Of a DNA stretch of 36,956 nucleotides, positions 1 to 7,641 are shown piece by piece. The stretch is from positions 1-36,956 of the forward strand of contig CAITIQ010000642.1 in NCBI GenBank assembly GCA_903892415.1, read 5' to 3'. The first letter of the stretch is position 1. The number at the start of each line of letters is the position of its first letter. The translations under genes and the position numbers were made by a program. The notes beneath the pieces were generated by a model. The model saw only the letters and a list, made by a program, of their open reading frames with translations. It did no database searches and had not been told where the DNA came from. The stretch comes from an uncultured delta proteobacterium. GTDB taxonomy: Bacteria > Myxococcota_A > Polyangia > Polyangiales > Polyangiaceae.

Positions 1-135
1 GCGCCCGTTGCTCCGGCGCCCGTTGCGCCGGCGCCCGTTGCTCCAGCGCCCATTGCCCCGCCGCCCGTTGCTCCAGCGCCTCTTGCTCCAGCGCCTGTTG
101 CTCCAGCGCCCGTTGCGCCGCTGCCAGTCACACCA
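1..135 (+). repeat. 15-bp tandem repeat coding Ala-Pro-Val-Ala-Pro
   Basis: Eight near-perfect 15-bp units (gcgcccgttgctccg and variants) run from 1 to 120, and a diverged ninth ends at 135. In the frame of the CpaF-like gene each unit codes APVAP or a close variant (APIAP, PPVAP, APLAP). The array probably extends left of the window. It forms a flexible Pro-Ala linker, and its copy number could vary by slippage. Confidence 0.9.
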
Positions 136-1644
136 GCGCAGCCTGCTCAGGTAGCGATGACCCCAGCGGTGTTTCAAACGGAGGGGAGGCCTTCCGCACC
201 TCCGCAAGTCATGGCGCCAGCTCCAGTGGCACCGCTAACGCAGCCTCCGGCAGCAAGCGCGCAGCCTACTGTCCCGCCCAACGCGGCTCCCGCACACTCA
301 TCCATTCCGGTCTCTTCCGGGCCCAATCCTCCGCGCTCGAGCGTTCGCTCGGCGGTGGCAAGTGAGGGCTTGGTTGACGCTTCGATCGCCGCTTCCCATC
401 GCGTAGCGTTGGGCAAGCTGATCGAGCGAACTGCGGCAGCTGTAGATTTGGCAGCGCTGGCGAGCGGTGACGCGCCGAGCTCCGCCATGGTGGCGGCCAT
501 TGAACGTGCCCTTTCCGAAAAGGCGGCGGCCCTGCGCGCCAGCGGAGATCTACCGCCCGGGGTGGACTCCGAGGTTCTGCTCGCAGAGGCGCGACGAGAG
601 CTGTTCGAGCTTGGGCCCGTTGGGCCTCTTCTCGAGGACGAATACGTGGACGAGGTTCAGGTCATTCGCCACGATCACATCGTTGCCCTTCACGCGCAGA
701 AGCAGGTTGCCACCGAGATCGCCTTTACCAGCGAAGCGGCGGTCGCGCGTCTGGTTCGCAGATTGGCCATTCGCGCCGGTAAGCCGCTGACCCCAGGCGA
801 GGTGTTCGTTGAGCGTCGGCTCGAACATGGGGCGCGCCTCTTTGGCGTGCTTCCGCCTGCATCCGGTGACACCCACATGTTGGTGCTGCGGAAGCCACAA
901 CGCGCTCTTTCGACGTTGGAAGACCTCGTGCGAACAGGCATGGTCTCCCGTCAGATGGCCACGTTGTTCAGTCACGTGGTGCAAGGCCGTGCGAACGTCC
1001 TCGTCACTGGCGGAACCAACTCGGGCGCAACGTTGCTGCTGGGTGCGCTGGCTGCGGCTGGCAGCATGGAAGATCGGGTTGTCCTTCTTCAGGAGGATGA
1101 CGAACTGGTTCTCAACCAACCGCATGCGGTGTCCTTGTTGATCGGGGACACGGCAGAAGCCGGCGCAAAAACGGTACACGCAGCCATCCGCGTGCGCCCC
1201 GACCGCCTGATCGTTGGCTCCTTCGCAGGGCACGTGGTCGGAGAGATCGTTGACGCGGTGGGCGACGGGCTCGACGGCGTACTCGCTGCAGCGCGTGCCC
1301 CCACCCTGAGACACCTCTCCGCTCGCTTGCCCGCGGACATCGCGGCCTCCCGCAAGGGCATCAGCGCAGACACCGCTCGCGAATGGCTGGCCGGAGCGTT
1401 CGACCTAGTGATCGAGGTTGGCCGCTTGCGCGACGGTCGTCAGCGGGTAACCCGCGTTGCCGAGTTTGCGCAATCAGGCTCCAACCCGCTGGAGGCGCGC
1501 GAAATCTTCAACTTCACTGTCGAACGAACCGCCGCTGGCGGCCTCGTCGAGGGGTCATTCCACGCGACGGGAACGGTGCCTCGCATCGCAGAGGACCTGA
1601 CCTCGCGCGGCGTTGCCATCGATCGGTCCATCTTTAAGCGCTGA
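1..1644 (+). CDS. CpaF/TadA-like secretion ATPase homologue with lost catalytic motifs (5' partial)
   Basis: The frame is open from base 1, so the true start lies left of the window; residue numbers here count from the ATG at 157. Residues 1-110 are a Pro/Ala-rich linker. The rest aligns by eye with the CpaF/TadA family of secretion and pilus ATPases: the N-terminal half has the 'LEDLV..G..S' stretch, followed by the nucleotide-binding core. The core is degenerate. The Walker A segment reads GGTNSGAT, with Ala291 where the essential Lys should be. The Walker B-like segment RPDRLIVGS has Ser355 in place of the catalytic Glu. The usual GHDGS...HAN His-box reads GLDGVLAAARA. Probable role (inference): a non-hydrolysing structural or regulatory subunit of a Tad/type II-like machine. 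Upstream parts such as an FHA domain, common in this family in myxobacteria, cannot be seen. The def gene follows after 8 bases. Confidence 0.82.
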   Translation, partial: APVAPAPVAPAPVAPAPIAPPPVAPAPLAPAPVAPAPVAPLPVTPAQPAQVAMTPAVFQTEGRPSAPPQVMAPAPVAPLTQPPAASAQPTVPPNAAPAHSSIPVSSGPNPPRSSVRSAVASEGLVDASIAASHRVALGKLIERTAAAVDLAALASGDAPSSAMVAAIERALSEKAAALRASGDLPPGVDSEVLLAEARRELFELGPVGPLLEDEYVDEVQVIRHDHIVALHAQKQVATEIAFTSEAAVARLVRRLAIRAGKPLTPGEVFVERRLEHGARLFGVLPPASGDTHMLVLRKPQRALSTLEDLVRTGMVSRQMATLFSHVVQGRANVLVTGGTNSGATLLLGALAAAGSMEDRVVLLQEDDELVLNQPHAVSLLIGDTAEAGAKTVHAAIRVRPDRLIVGSFAGHVVGEIVDAVGDGLDGVLAAARAPTLRHLSARLPADIAASRKGISADTAREWLAGAFDLVIEVGRLRDGRQRVTRVAEFAQSGSNPLEAREIFNFTVERTAAGGLVEGSFHATGTVPRIAEDLTSRGVAIDRSIFKR

Positions 1645-1652
1645 CGTTTGCC

Positions 1653-2168
1653 ATGGCGATCCGAACTATCCTTCACTACCCCGACACACGACTTCGCAAC
1701 AAAGGTCTGCCGGTTGAAGCCGTCAGCCCCGCGATTCATCAACTGATCGACGACATGGCTGAAACCATGTACGCAGCACCCGGCGTTGGACTGGCTGCTA
1801 CCCAGATTGGAGAGGCGCTCAGCATCTTTCTGATCGACATCGCTGGCGAAGACCAGCCGTCGGACCTGCGCGTATTCATCAACCCGGAGATCGTGAAACG
1901 CGAGGGCAACCAGTCCTGGGAGGAAGGCTGCCTATCCTTTCCAGGGGTCTCGGAGGACATCAAGCGTGCAGAACGCGTGACCGTGCGAGCGCTCGACCGG
2001 GACGGGAAGCCCTTCGAACTCGAAGCGGACGGGCTGCTCGCAGTGGCGATCCAGCATGAGTACGATCACCTGATGGGCGTGCTCATGATCGACCACGTCG
2101 GGCCGCTCAAGAAGCGCATGATGGCTCGCACCGTCCAAAAGACGATCGGCTCTGAGCGCAGAGCGTAA
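1653..2168 (+). CDS. def: peptide deformylase
   Basis: This 171-residue protein removes the formyl group from the N-terminal Met of new proteins in the cytoplasm. All three metal-site motifs are intact: GVGLAATQ at 44-51, EGCLS at 91-95 with the metal ligand Cys93, and HEYDH at 135-139 with His135, Glu136 and His139. Length is normal for the family. The ATG at 1653 lies 8 bases after the stop of the CpaF-like gene, so the two may be co-transcribed. No strong ribosome-binding site is visible, which fits coupling to the gene before it. The usual partner fmt does not follow; ribD faces it from the other strand. Confidence 0.97.
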   Translation: MAIRTILHYPDTRLRNKGLPVEAVSPAIHQLIDDMAETMYAAPGVGLAATQIGEALSIFLIDIAGEDQPSDLRVFINPEIVKREGNQSWEEGCLSFPGVSEDIKRAERVTVRALDRDGKPFELEADGLLAVAIQHEYDHLMGVLMIDHVGPLKKRMMARTVQKTIGSERRA

Positions 2169-2192
2169 CGTTCCTAGGTTCAGGCGCACCAA

Positions 2193-2247
2193 CGAGCACA
2201 CCGGTTGCGTGCGCACCGGTGTGACGAACACACCGGTTGCGTGCGCG
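2193..2247. repeat. two 23-bp direct repeats with an internal hairpin between def and ribD
   Basis: Bases 2193-2215 recur at 2225-2247 with one mismatch (period 32 bp). The shared core is acaccggttgcgtgcg. Within the first copy, CACACCGGT (2198-2206) pairs perfectly with ACCGGTGTG (2216-2224) around a 9-base loop. The block fills most of the 98-bp gap between the convergent genes def and ribD. A bidirectional transcription terminator without a T-run is the simplest reading; a protein-binding site is possible. Confidence 0.7.
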
Positions 2248-2266
2248 GCGTGCGAACGCGCTTGGC

Positions 2267-3391
2267 CTACTCGTCGGGGAACACGAGCGGGCCGTAGACG
2301 TGCGCGTCCGCGCCCAGCAGCTCCCACTTGGGGTCAAGAATTCGCGGCGCCGTTTGAGGTGTGTCGGGGCCTGCCCAATCCACTGCCCCCGGCCGGCCAC
2401 GAGGGCCCAGCAGAATGGGCGCGACGAACGCGTGAAGGCGGTGCACCAGCCGCGCTGCAAGCGCGGTTCCGGCGAGCTCAGCACCGCCCTCCACCAACAT
2501 GCCCACGATGCCGCGGCCCGCGAGTTCTCGTAACGCCGACTCGAAATCCACTCGACCTTCCGCCGTTGAATCAGCCCGGATGACCTCGCAGCCCGCATCG
2601 ACAAGAGCCGACTCAAGCTCCGTATTGGCCTCTGGCGTAGTCACGATCAGCACCGGCGCATGCTCCACCTCCGTCACAAGGCGGCTGTCCAACGGAATGC
2701 GCAGACTGGAATCGAACACGACCCGGCGCGGACGGCGCCCGGCCCAATCAGGATCACGGACGGTGAGCCGAGGATCATCGGCGATCACCGTGTTGATACC
2801 GACTGCAATGGCGTCGTTGATCGCACGGAGTTCCTGAACCTTACCGCGGGCCTCTGGGCCAGTGACCCAACGCGAGGCCCCCGTCCGCGTGGCGATGCGA
2901 CCGTCAAGCGAGAGCGCGAGCTTCAGTGAGACGAACGGCAGCCCAGTGAGAATGAAGGTGGACCACGGCTCGATCAAGGCGCCACAGTCGCTCTCGAGCA
3001 GACCGACTTCAACGATCACGCCTTGGCTGCGCAAGCGGTCGGCCCCGCCGCCGTCTACGTGCGGATTGGGATCTCGGCAGCCCACCACCACGCGTGAAAT
3101 GCCAGACTTCTGAATCGCGAGCGTGCACGGGGGCGTGCGCCCTTGATGGTTGCAGGGCTCGAGCGTTACGTAGAGTGTTCCACCTTGCGCCGCCTCACCA
3201 GCGGCCTCGAGCGCAACAGCCTCGGCATGCGGACCGCCCGCGACCTTGTGATGCCCAACGCCAACGGTCTTGCCGTTGACGTCCACCACGATCGCCCCGA
3301 CCGGTGGGTTGGGCGAAGGGAGGCTGCGCTCAGCAGCGGAAATAGCGGCACGCATCGCCTTTTCATCGGCTGGGCTGAAGCGCTTGCTCAC
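2267..3391 (-). CDS. ribD: bifunctional riboflavin biosynthesis deaminase/reductase RibD
   Basis: This 374-residue enzyme carries out the second and third steps of riboflavin synthesis: deamination of the pyrimidine intermediate, then NADPH-dependent reduction of its ribose. The N-terminal cytidine-deaminase-like domain (about 1-145) has the zinc site His55-Ala-Glu57 plus Cys80 and Cys89 in PCNHQGRTPPC. The C-terminal reductase domain (about 150-374) starts near FVSLKLALSLDGRIAT. The start is a GTG at 3391 that overlaps the nrdR stop as GTGA, so the two are translationally coupled. It is the last gene of the fab-nrdR-ribD run. No FMN riboswitch was recognised in front of it, as expected for an internal operon gene. 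Confidence 0.96.
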   Translation of the reverse strand: MSKRFSPADEKAMRAAISAAERSLPSPNPPVGAIVVDVNGKTVGVGHHKVAGGPHAEAVALEAAGEAAQGGTLYVTLEPCNHQGRTPPCTLAIQKSGISRVVVGCRDPNPHVDGGGADRLRSQGVIVEVGLLESDCGALIEPWSTFILTGLPFVSLKLALSLDGRIATRTGASRWVTGPEARGKVQELRAINDAIAVGINTVIADDPRLTVRDPDWAGRRPRRVVFDSSLRIPLDSRLVTEVEHAPVLIVTTPEANTELESALVDAGCEVIRADSTAEGRVDFESALRELAGRGIVGMLVEGGAELAGTALAARLVHRLHAFVAPILLGPRGRPGAVDWAGPDTPQTAPRILDPKWELLGADAHVYGPLVFPDE

Positions 3392-3858
3392 GGTGCACGC
3401 TCCCCCGGATCCCCCGAAAGCCTGCCGAGCTCGGCCGCAAACTCATCGATGTCGCGGAAGGACCGATAAACGCTGGCGAAGCGAACGTAGGCCACCTGAT
3501 CCAACTCGCGCAGGCGCTGCATCAGCCGTTCACCGATCATCGAACTGGCCATTTCACGCTGGTCTGCCTCCACCAGCTCGCGCTCGATCTCGTCAGCGAT
3601 GCTCTCGATGCGCTCGAGCGAAACAGGCCGCTTCGACAAGGCGACGCGAAGACTCTTGGCGATCTTGGTGCGATCAAAAGGCTCCCGTCGCCCGTCTTTC
3701 TTGACCACGGTTGGCAGGGTGTACTCGACCCGTTCATAGGTGGTGAAGCGCGTGGTGCACGACTCGCATTGCCGACGCCGCCGAATCACGTCTCCGGAGT
3801 TGGAGGCGCGTGAATCAGTGACGTGGTTCTCGAGGTGCCCACAATATGGGCATTTCAT
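3388..3858 (-). CDS. nrdR: transcriptional repressor NrdR
   Basis: This 156-residue repressor binds NrdR boxes upstream of ribonucleotide reductase genes and senses dATP/ATP. Its N-terminal zinc ribbon has Cys3/Cys6 (CPYC) and Cys31/Cys34 (CESC), with the basic RRRRQ stretch between. An ATP-cone domain fills about residues 46-136. Length is normal. The ATG at 3858 overlaps the fabF stop by 4 bases (ATGA), and its own stop overlaps the ribD GTG by 4 bases, so fabF, nrdR and ribD are translationally coupled. The nrdR-ribD neighbourhood is common in bacteria; no ribonucleotide reductase gene lies in this window. Confidence 0.97.
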   Translation of the reverse strand: MKCPYCGHLENHVTDSRASNSGDVIRRRRQCESCTTRFTTYERVEYTLPTVVKKDGRREPFDRTKIAKSLRVALSKRPVSLERIESIADEIERELVEADQREMASSMIGERLMQRLRELDQVAYVRFASVYRSFRDIDEFAAELGRLSGDPGERAP

Positions 3859-5126
3859 CGGTTGGGCTCATAGCGAGAGATCATCACGGAGGCGTTGGTA
3901 CCACCAAAGCCAAACGAGTTGCTGAGCGTGTGGCGGAGCGCGCGACGACGAGCCTCATGCGGCACGAGGTCGAGCGGAACTTCCGGCGACTGCTTATGTA
4001 GATTGATGGTTGGTGGAACGACGCCGTCGCGAATGGCGAGGGCACAAATAGCCGCCTCGACGCCGCCGGCACCGCCGAGCAAGTGACCCATCACCGACTT
4101 CGTCGAACTGACCCACAAGCGTTTGTCAGGAGCGCCAGAAAGGGCGTGTTCACCGAACAGATTGACGATGGCGCGCGCCTCCTCGACGTCTCCGTGGGGA
4201 GTGGAGGTGCCGTGGGCATTGACGTAGTCAACGTCCCCAGGTGCAACCTTCGCGTCTTCCAGAGCAGCCTTCATCGCGCGCCGTGCACCCTCACCGTTGG
4301 GGGCAGGCTTGGTCAGATGGTAGGCATCACAAGACGCACCGTAGCCGGTGACTTCTGCGTAGATCGTCGCACCGCGCGCAAGCGCTCGGGACTCGGCCTC
4401 GAGCACCAAAACACCAGCGCCCTCGCTGCAAACAAAGCCGTCACGTCCTTCATCCCAAGGCCGGCTTGCCTCGGTTGGAGCGTCATTGCGGCGGGACAGC
4501 GCAAACATGGCTGAAAAGCCGGCGATTCCAAGCGCTGTAATCGTCGATTCGGCGCCGCCAGCGAGCATCAGCGGTGCACGACCGCGGCGAATCCACTCGA
4601 ACGCCTCACCCACCGAGTGTGCGCTCGACGCGCAGGCGCTGGTGTTGGCGTAGCTGGGGCCTTTGAGGCCAAGCGCCATCGCCACTTGCCCGGCCGCAAG
4701 ATTTCCGATCACCGCAGGGATAAAGTAGGGACTGATCTTGGAGGGCCCGGATTCCTTCAACTTGATCGACTGGTTGTAAAGGCCCTCGAGGCCACCGAGG
4801 CCAACGCCCAAAAAGGTACCAGTGGTCTCAAGCACCTCTTCGCTAGGAGGGTTCTCGCTGAAGCCCGCGTCCTTCCAAGCCAGCATTGAGGCTGCGACCG
4901 CGAGATGTGCGAAGCGGCCCATCTCCTTCAGCTTCTTGCGCGGAATGAACGTCTCAGCGTCGAAGTCGGGCACCTCCCCAGCGATGGTGGTTGAGTGGCC
5001 AGTAGTATCGAACAGCGTGATGGTCCGAATGCCACTCTTACCCTGAACGACATTGGCGAAGGTCTCAGCGGTACCGACTCCGCACGGAGTCACCAAACCG
5101 ATTCCCGATACAACTACTCGTTCCAT
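3855..5126 (-). CDS. fabF: beta-ketoacyl-ACP synthase II
   Basis: FabF condenses malonyl-ACP with a growing acyl-ACP during fatty-acid elongation. From the chosen ATG the protein has 423 residues, the usual size. The thiolase-fold catalytic triad is complete: Cys165 (NTSACASS), His305 (NAHGTSTPHGD) and His348 (SVMGHLLGGAGG), with Lys343. The ATG at 5126 is preceded by GAAGAGGG at 5131-5138, and the protein then opens with the family's usual ERVVVSGIGLVTP. An in-frame extension to 5240 exists, but its residues do not look like FabF. The gene follows acpP after 241 bases and overlaps nrdR by 4. Confidence 0.97.
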   Translation of the reverse strand: MERVVVSGIGLVTPCGVGTAETFANVVQGKSGIRTITLFDTTGHSTTIAGEVPDFDAETFIPRKKLKEMGRFAHLAVAASMLAWKDAGFSENPPSEEVLETTGTFLGVGLGGLEGLYNQSIKLKESGPSKISPYFIPAVIGNLAAGQVAMALGLKGPSYANTSACASSAHSVGEAFEWIRRGRAPLMLAGGAESTITALGIAGFSAMFALSRRNDAPTEASRPWDEGRDGFVCSEGAGVLVLEAESRALARGATIYAEVTGYGASCDAYHLTKPAPNGEGARRAMKAALEDAKVAPGDVDYVNAHGTSTPHGDVEEARAIVNLFGEHALSGAPDKRLWVSSTKSVMGHLLGGAGGVEAAICALAIRDGVVPPTINLHKQSPEVPLDLVPHEARRRALRHTLSNSFGFGGTNASVMISRYEPNR

Positions 5127-5130
5127 GCAA

Positions 5131-5138
5131 CCCTCTTC
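5131..5138 (-). promoter_or_regulatory. ribosome-binding site deciding the fabF start
   Basis: On the minus strand GAAGAGGG stands 4 bases before the ATG at 5126. It favours that start over the longer reading frame that opens at 5240. Confidence 0.75.
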
Positions 5139-5294
5139 GCGAGCAACGTCCTCAAAACGTTCGTCGGTTTTGCCGTCTATCTGGCTCGAGGAAACTCGAG
5201 CTACCGCACCGTTTGGGTGACTTAGCGGTGCCGCAAGCACGAACGCGCCACTTTCGTGACGCGCTCATGTGTCGATGAAGTTTGTGGTCGAGGC

Positions 5295-5319
5295 GGGCCA
5301 ACTCTCAAAGCGTTGGCCC
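5295..5319 (-). promoter_or_regulatory. inverted repeat between acpP and fabF
   Basis: GGGCCAAC (5295-5302) and GTTGGCCC (5312-5319) form a perfect 8-bp stem with a 9-base loop, about 50 bases after the acpP stop in the sense of transcription. No T-run follows. It may be a processing site, a partial terminator or an mRNA-stabilising hairpin that lets acpP outrun fabF in expression. The rest of the 241-base gap (5127-5367) has no gene. Confidence 0.55.
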
Positions 5320-5367
5320 ACCACCGCCGACCTCAACCAACGCGGCTGAACTCGGCAGATAGCGCGC

Positions 5368-5616
5368 CTACTTCTTGGCGTGCGTTTCGATGTAGGTGAT
5401 TGCGTCCTGGACGGTACGGATTTTCTCCGTGTCTTCGTCCGGGATATCGATCTCGAAGGCCTCTTCAAACGCGAGAACGAGCTCGACGAGCCCAAGTGAA
5501 TCAGCGCCAAGGTCGTCGATGAACGTGGACTCAGGCTTGATGTCCTTCTCGTCGACGTCGAGTTGCTCCTTGATGATGCGCTTCACCTCGGCGGTGATGT
5601 CGCGACCGTCTGCCAT
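5368..5616 (-). CDS. acpP: acyl carrier protein
   Basis: This acidic 82-residue protein carries acyl chains on a phosphopantetheine arm through type II fatty-acid synthesis. The arm attaches at Ser40 in the DSL motif (DDLGADSLGLVEL). Helix II (ELVLAFEEAFEIDIPDED) and the C-terminal TVQDAITYIE helix are typical. The ATG at 5616 has a strong GGAGG just upstream, in line with the high expression expected for ACP. It sits between fabG (158-base gap) and fabF (241-base gap). Both gaps hold inverted repeats, so its transcript may be tuned separately. Confidence 0.98.
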   Translation of the reverse strand: MADGRDITAEVKRIIKEQLDVDEKDIKPESTFIDDLGADSLGLVELVLAFEEAFEIDIPDEDTEKIRTVQDAITYIETHAKK

Positions 5617-5631
5617 GTCTTTCCTCCGAGC

Positions 5632-5666
5632 GGCGGCGCCGCCAATGAGCCCACCTTGTTTGGGCT
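5632..5666 (-). promoter_or_regulatory. inverted repeats in the acpP leader
   Basis: Two elements lie just upstream of acpP: the self-complementary GGCGGCGCCGCC at 5632-5643, and AGCCCA (5648-5653) paired with TGGGCT (5661-5666). They fall in the 158-base fabG-acpP gap, next to the acpP ribosome-binding site. They may fold in the acpP mRNA leader; function is unknown. Confidence 0.4.
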
Positions 5667-5774
5667 TCGCCCTAGTACCCCAATTCGCGTGGGCTATCCA
5701 CGTGAATTCAACCGAACGTCGAATCAGTATCGATTTGGCCGTTCCTTCGCTGGAATTGGCCGCGACATAGGCGC

Positions 5775-6524
5775 TCAGCCCATCAACATGCCGCCGTTCA
5801 CCCGCAACACGTCCCCGGTGATGTAGCTGGCCTCATCCGAACAAAGGAAGGCGACAGCTGCGGCAACTTCCTCCGAGCGGCCGGTGCGAGCCAGCGGGAT
5901 CGACTTCAACATTGCGTCCTTCATGTCACCGCTGATCTGCGTGGTCATGTCGGTGTCGATGAAACCCGGAGCGACCGCGTTCACCGTTACGTTGCGCGAC
6001 GCATACTCACGCGCGAGGGACTTGGTGACCCCGAGCACTGCGGCCTTGGTCGCCGCGTAGCCCGTCTGCCCCGCATTGCCCATCTCGCCCACGATGCTGC
6101 TGAGGAAAACGATGCGCCCCGTCTTGGCGCGCATCATCACCTTGATCGCGGCCTTTGCGGCGAAGATCGAGCCCTTCACGTTCACCGCAAACAGCTTGTC
6201 GATCTCCTCCTCCTTCACCCGGAGCACGAGGTTGTCGATCGCGATGCCAGCGTTCGCCACGAGGATATCGAGCCGACCGTGGCGCTTGGCCGCCTCGGCG
6301 ATCGCGGCCTCGGTTCGTTCAACATCCGCGATATCGAAGCCGACAGCCTCTGCCTTGCCGCCCTTTGCTTCAATCGCAGCGACAGTCTTCTTGGCCTCCT
6401 CTTCACCGCGTACGTAGTTGACGAGCACTGTCGCGCCCTGGGCGGCGAGCGCCTCCGAACACGCACGACCAATGCCTCGCGAACCGCCAGTTACCAGAGC
6501 AACTTTACCATCGAGCCGGAACAT
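5775..6524 (-). CDS. fabG: 3-oxoacyl-ACP reductase
   Basis: FabG reduces 3-ketoacyl-ACP with NADPH in the elongation cycle. It is a 249-residue classical short-chain dehydrogenase: dinucleotide motif TGGSRGIG at 12-19, the structural NAG motif at 91-93, and the Ser143-Tyr156-Lys160 catalytic set in LSSIVGEMGNAGQTGYAATK. The C-terminal ITGDVLRVNGGM is typical of FabG. The ATG at 6524 follows GAGGAG by a few bases. It lies 48 bases after fabD and 158 before acpP in the same transcription unit. Its place in the fab cluster makes other SDR roles unlikely. Confidence 0.97.
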   Translation of the reverse strand: MFRLDGKVALVTGGSRGIGRACSEALAAQGATVLVNYVRGEEEAKKTVAAIEAKGGKAEAVGFDIADVERTEAAIAEAAKRHGRLDILVANAGIAIDNLVLRVKEEEIDKLFAVNVKGSIFAAKAAIKVMMRAKTGRIVFLSSIVGEMGNAGQTGYAATKAAVLGVTKSLAREYASRNVTVNAVAPGFIDTDMTTQISGDMKDAMLKSIPLARTGRSEEVAAAVAFLCSDEASYITGDVLRVNGGMLMG

Positions 6525-6571
6525 CTTTACTCCTCGTAGTCAGAGCTTCATCGCACAAGCGATGGGCAAAG

Positions 6572-7531
6572 TCAGCCTTGAGCGAGAGCGCTCTTCAGTC
6601 CTGCGACCGAGTCCGGGCTGGATACCGAAATCACGCGCAGCTTCTTGTCGATCCGCTTGATCAAACCGGCTAGCACTTTGCCCGGACCTACTTCGACCAT
6701 CACGTCGACACCGAGCGCTACTGCCTGCTCGACACAGCGAATCCATTGCACCGGGCCGTCGACCTGACGCACCAGGAGTTCTTTGACTCGCCCGGACTCG
6801 GCGTTGGCTGCAGCGTCGATGTTGGCAATCACAGGGAAAGACAGTGGACCAAGCGCTACCTCCGCAAGCGCTTTCTCCAACGCAACCGCCGCAGGCTTCA
6901 TCAAAGCACAGTGAAACGGCGCACTCACCTTGAGTGGAATGACCTTCGCCCCGCGCGCCGCAAGCAACGCTGTTGCGCGCGCCACCGCGTCGGCAGCGCC
7001 AGCGATGACCGTCTGCCCCGGCCCGTTGAAGTTAGCAGCCGAGACCGGCGAGTTCTCTTGTGAGGCCTCCTCGCAAGACACTCGAATCGCCTCGGGCTCG
7101 GCGCCCAAAATGGCCGCCATCGCTCCGGCCCCTTGCGGGACCGCAGCCTGCATCGCTTCTCCACGAATCCGGCACAGACGAACGGCATCCGCTAGGCTCA
7201 GCGCACCTGCCGCAACCAACGCACTGTACTCACCGAGCGAGTGCCCGAGAGCGACGACCGGCGGCGCTAAGTCCGGATGTGCCTGCCGAATCGCCGCGAC
7301 CAACGCTAGCTCGGTCGCCACCAGCGCGGGTTGCGTGTTCTCGGTCAGTGTCAGCGCCTCGATCGGTCCGTCGAAGCAGAGTTGGGACAGCTTCGCGGTG
7401 TCCCCTTCCCTTGCGACCGCAGCGTCTGCCTCCGCATAGACCTCTGCTGCAGCCGAGTAGGCCGCAGCGACTTCCCGCCCCATTCCAACTTCCTGCGAAC
7501 CCTGGCCCGGGAAGATCCACGCGACCTTCAT
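6572..7531 (-). CDS. fabD: malonyl-CoA:ACP transacylase
   Basis: FabD loads malonate from malonyl-CoA onto ACP. The 319-residue protein has the oxyanion motif FPGQGSQ at 7-13, the nucleophile Ser98 in GHSLGEYSALVAAG, Arg122 that holds the malonyl carboxylate (IRGEAM), and His206 in SAPFHCALM. It is of normal length and complete. The ATG at 7531 has a weak GGAG about 9 bases upstream. It is separated from fabH by a lipoprotein gene and non-coding sequence, an unusual break in the fabH-fabD order. Confidence 0.97.
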   Translation of the reverse strand: MKVAWIFPGQGSQEVGMGREVAAAYSAAAEVYAEADAAVAREGDTAKLSQLCFDGPIEALTLTENTQPALVATELALVAAIRQAHPDLAPPVVALGHSLGEYSALVAAGALSLADAVRLCRIRGEAMQAAVPQGAGAMAAILGAEPEAIRVSCEEASQENSPVSAANFNGPGQTVIAGAADAVARATALLAARGAKVIPLKVSAPFHCALMKPAAVALEKALAEVALGPLSFPVIANIDAAANAESGRVKELLVRQVDGPVQWIRCVEQAVALGVDVMVEVGPGKVLAGLIKRIDKKLRVISVSSPDSVAGLKSALAQG

Positions 7532-7641
7532 TGTCCAAGCTCCACAAAACCCAGTGCACGCTCGTTCATGGCCAACGCTATGAAGGGATCGTTTGCGTGC
7601 GTCAATTCGTGCGCGCTACGACGCGATTGAAGCGCGAGCGC

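Noticed and set aside
1..135. Repeats at the left edge as a CRISPR array
   Set aside because: The units are 15 bp, contiguous, have no spacers, and are in frame coding APVAP.
550..1314. 254-residue minus-strand frame inside the CpaF-like gene
   Set aside because: Composition is unusual and no domain is seen; the plus-strand frame aligns with a known family over the same bases.
3392..3860. FMN riboswitch in front of ribD
   Set aside because: ribD starts inside the nrdR stop codon, leaving no leader; no riboswitch pattern was seen.
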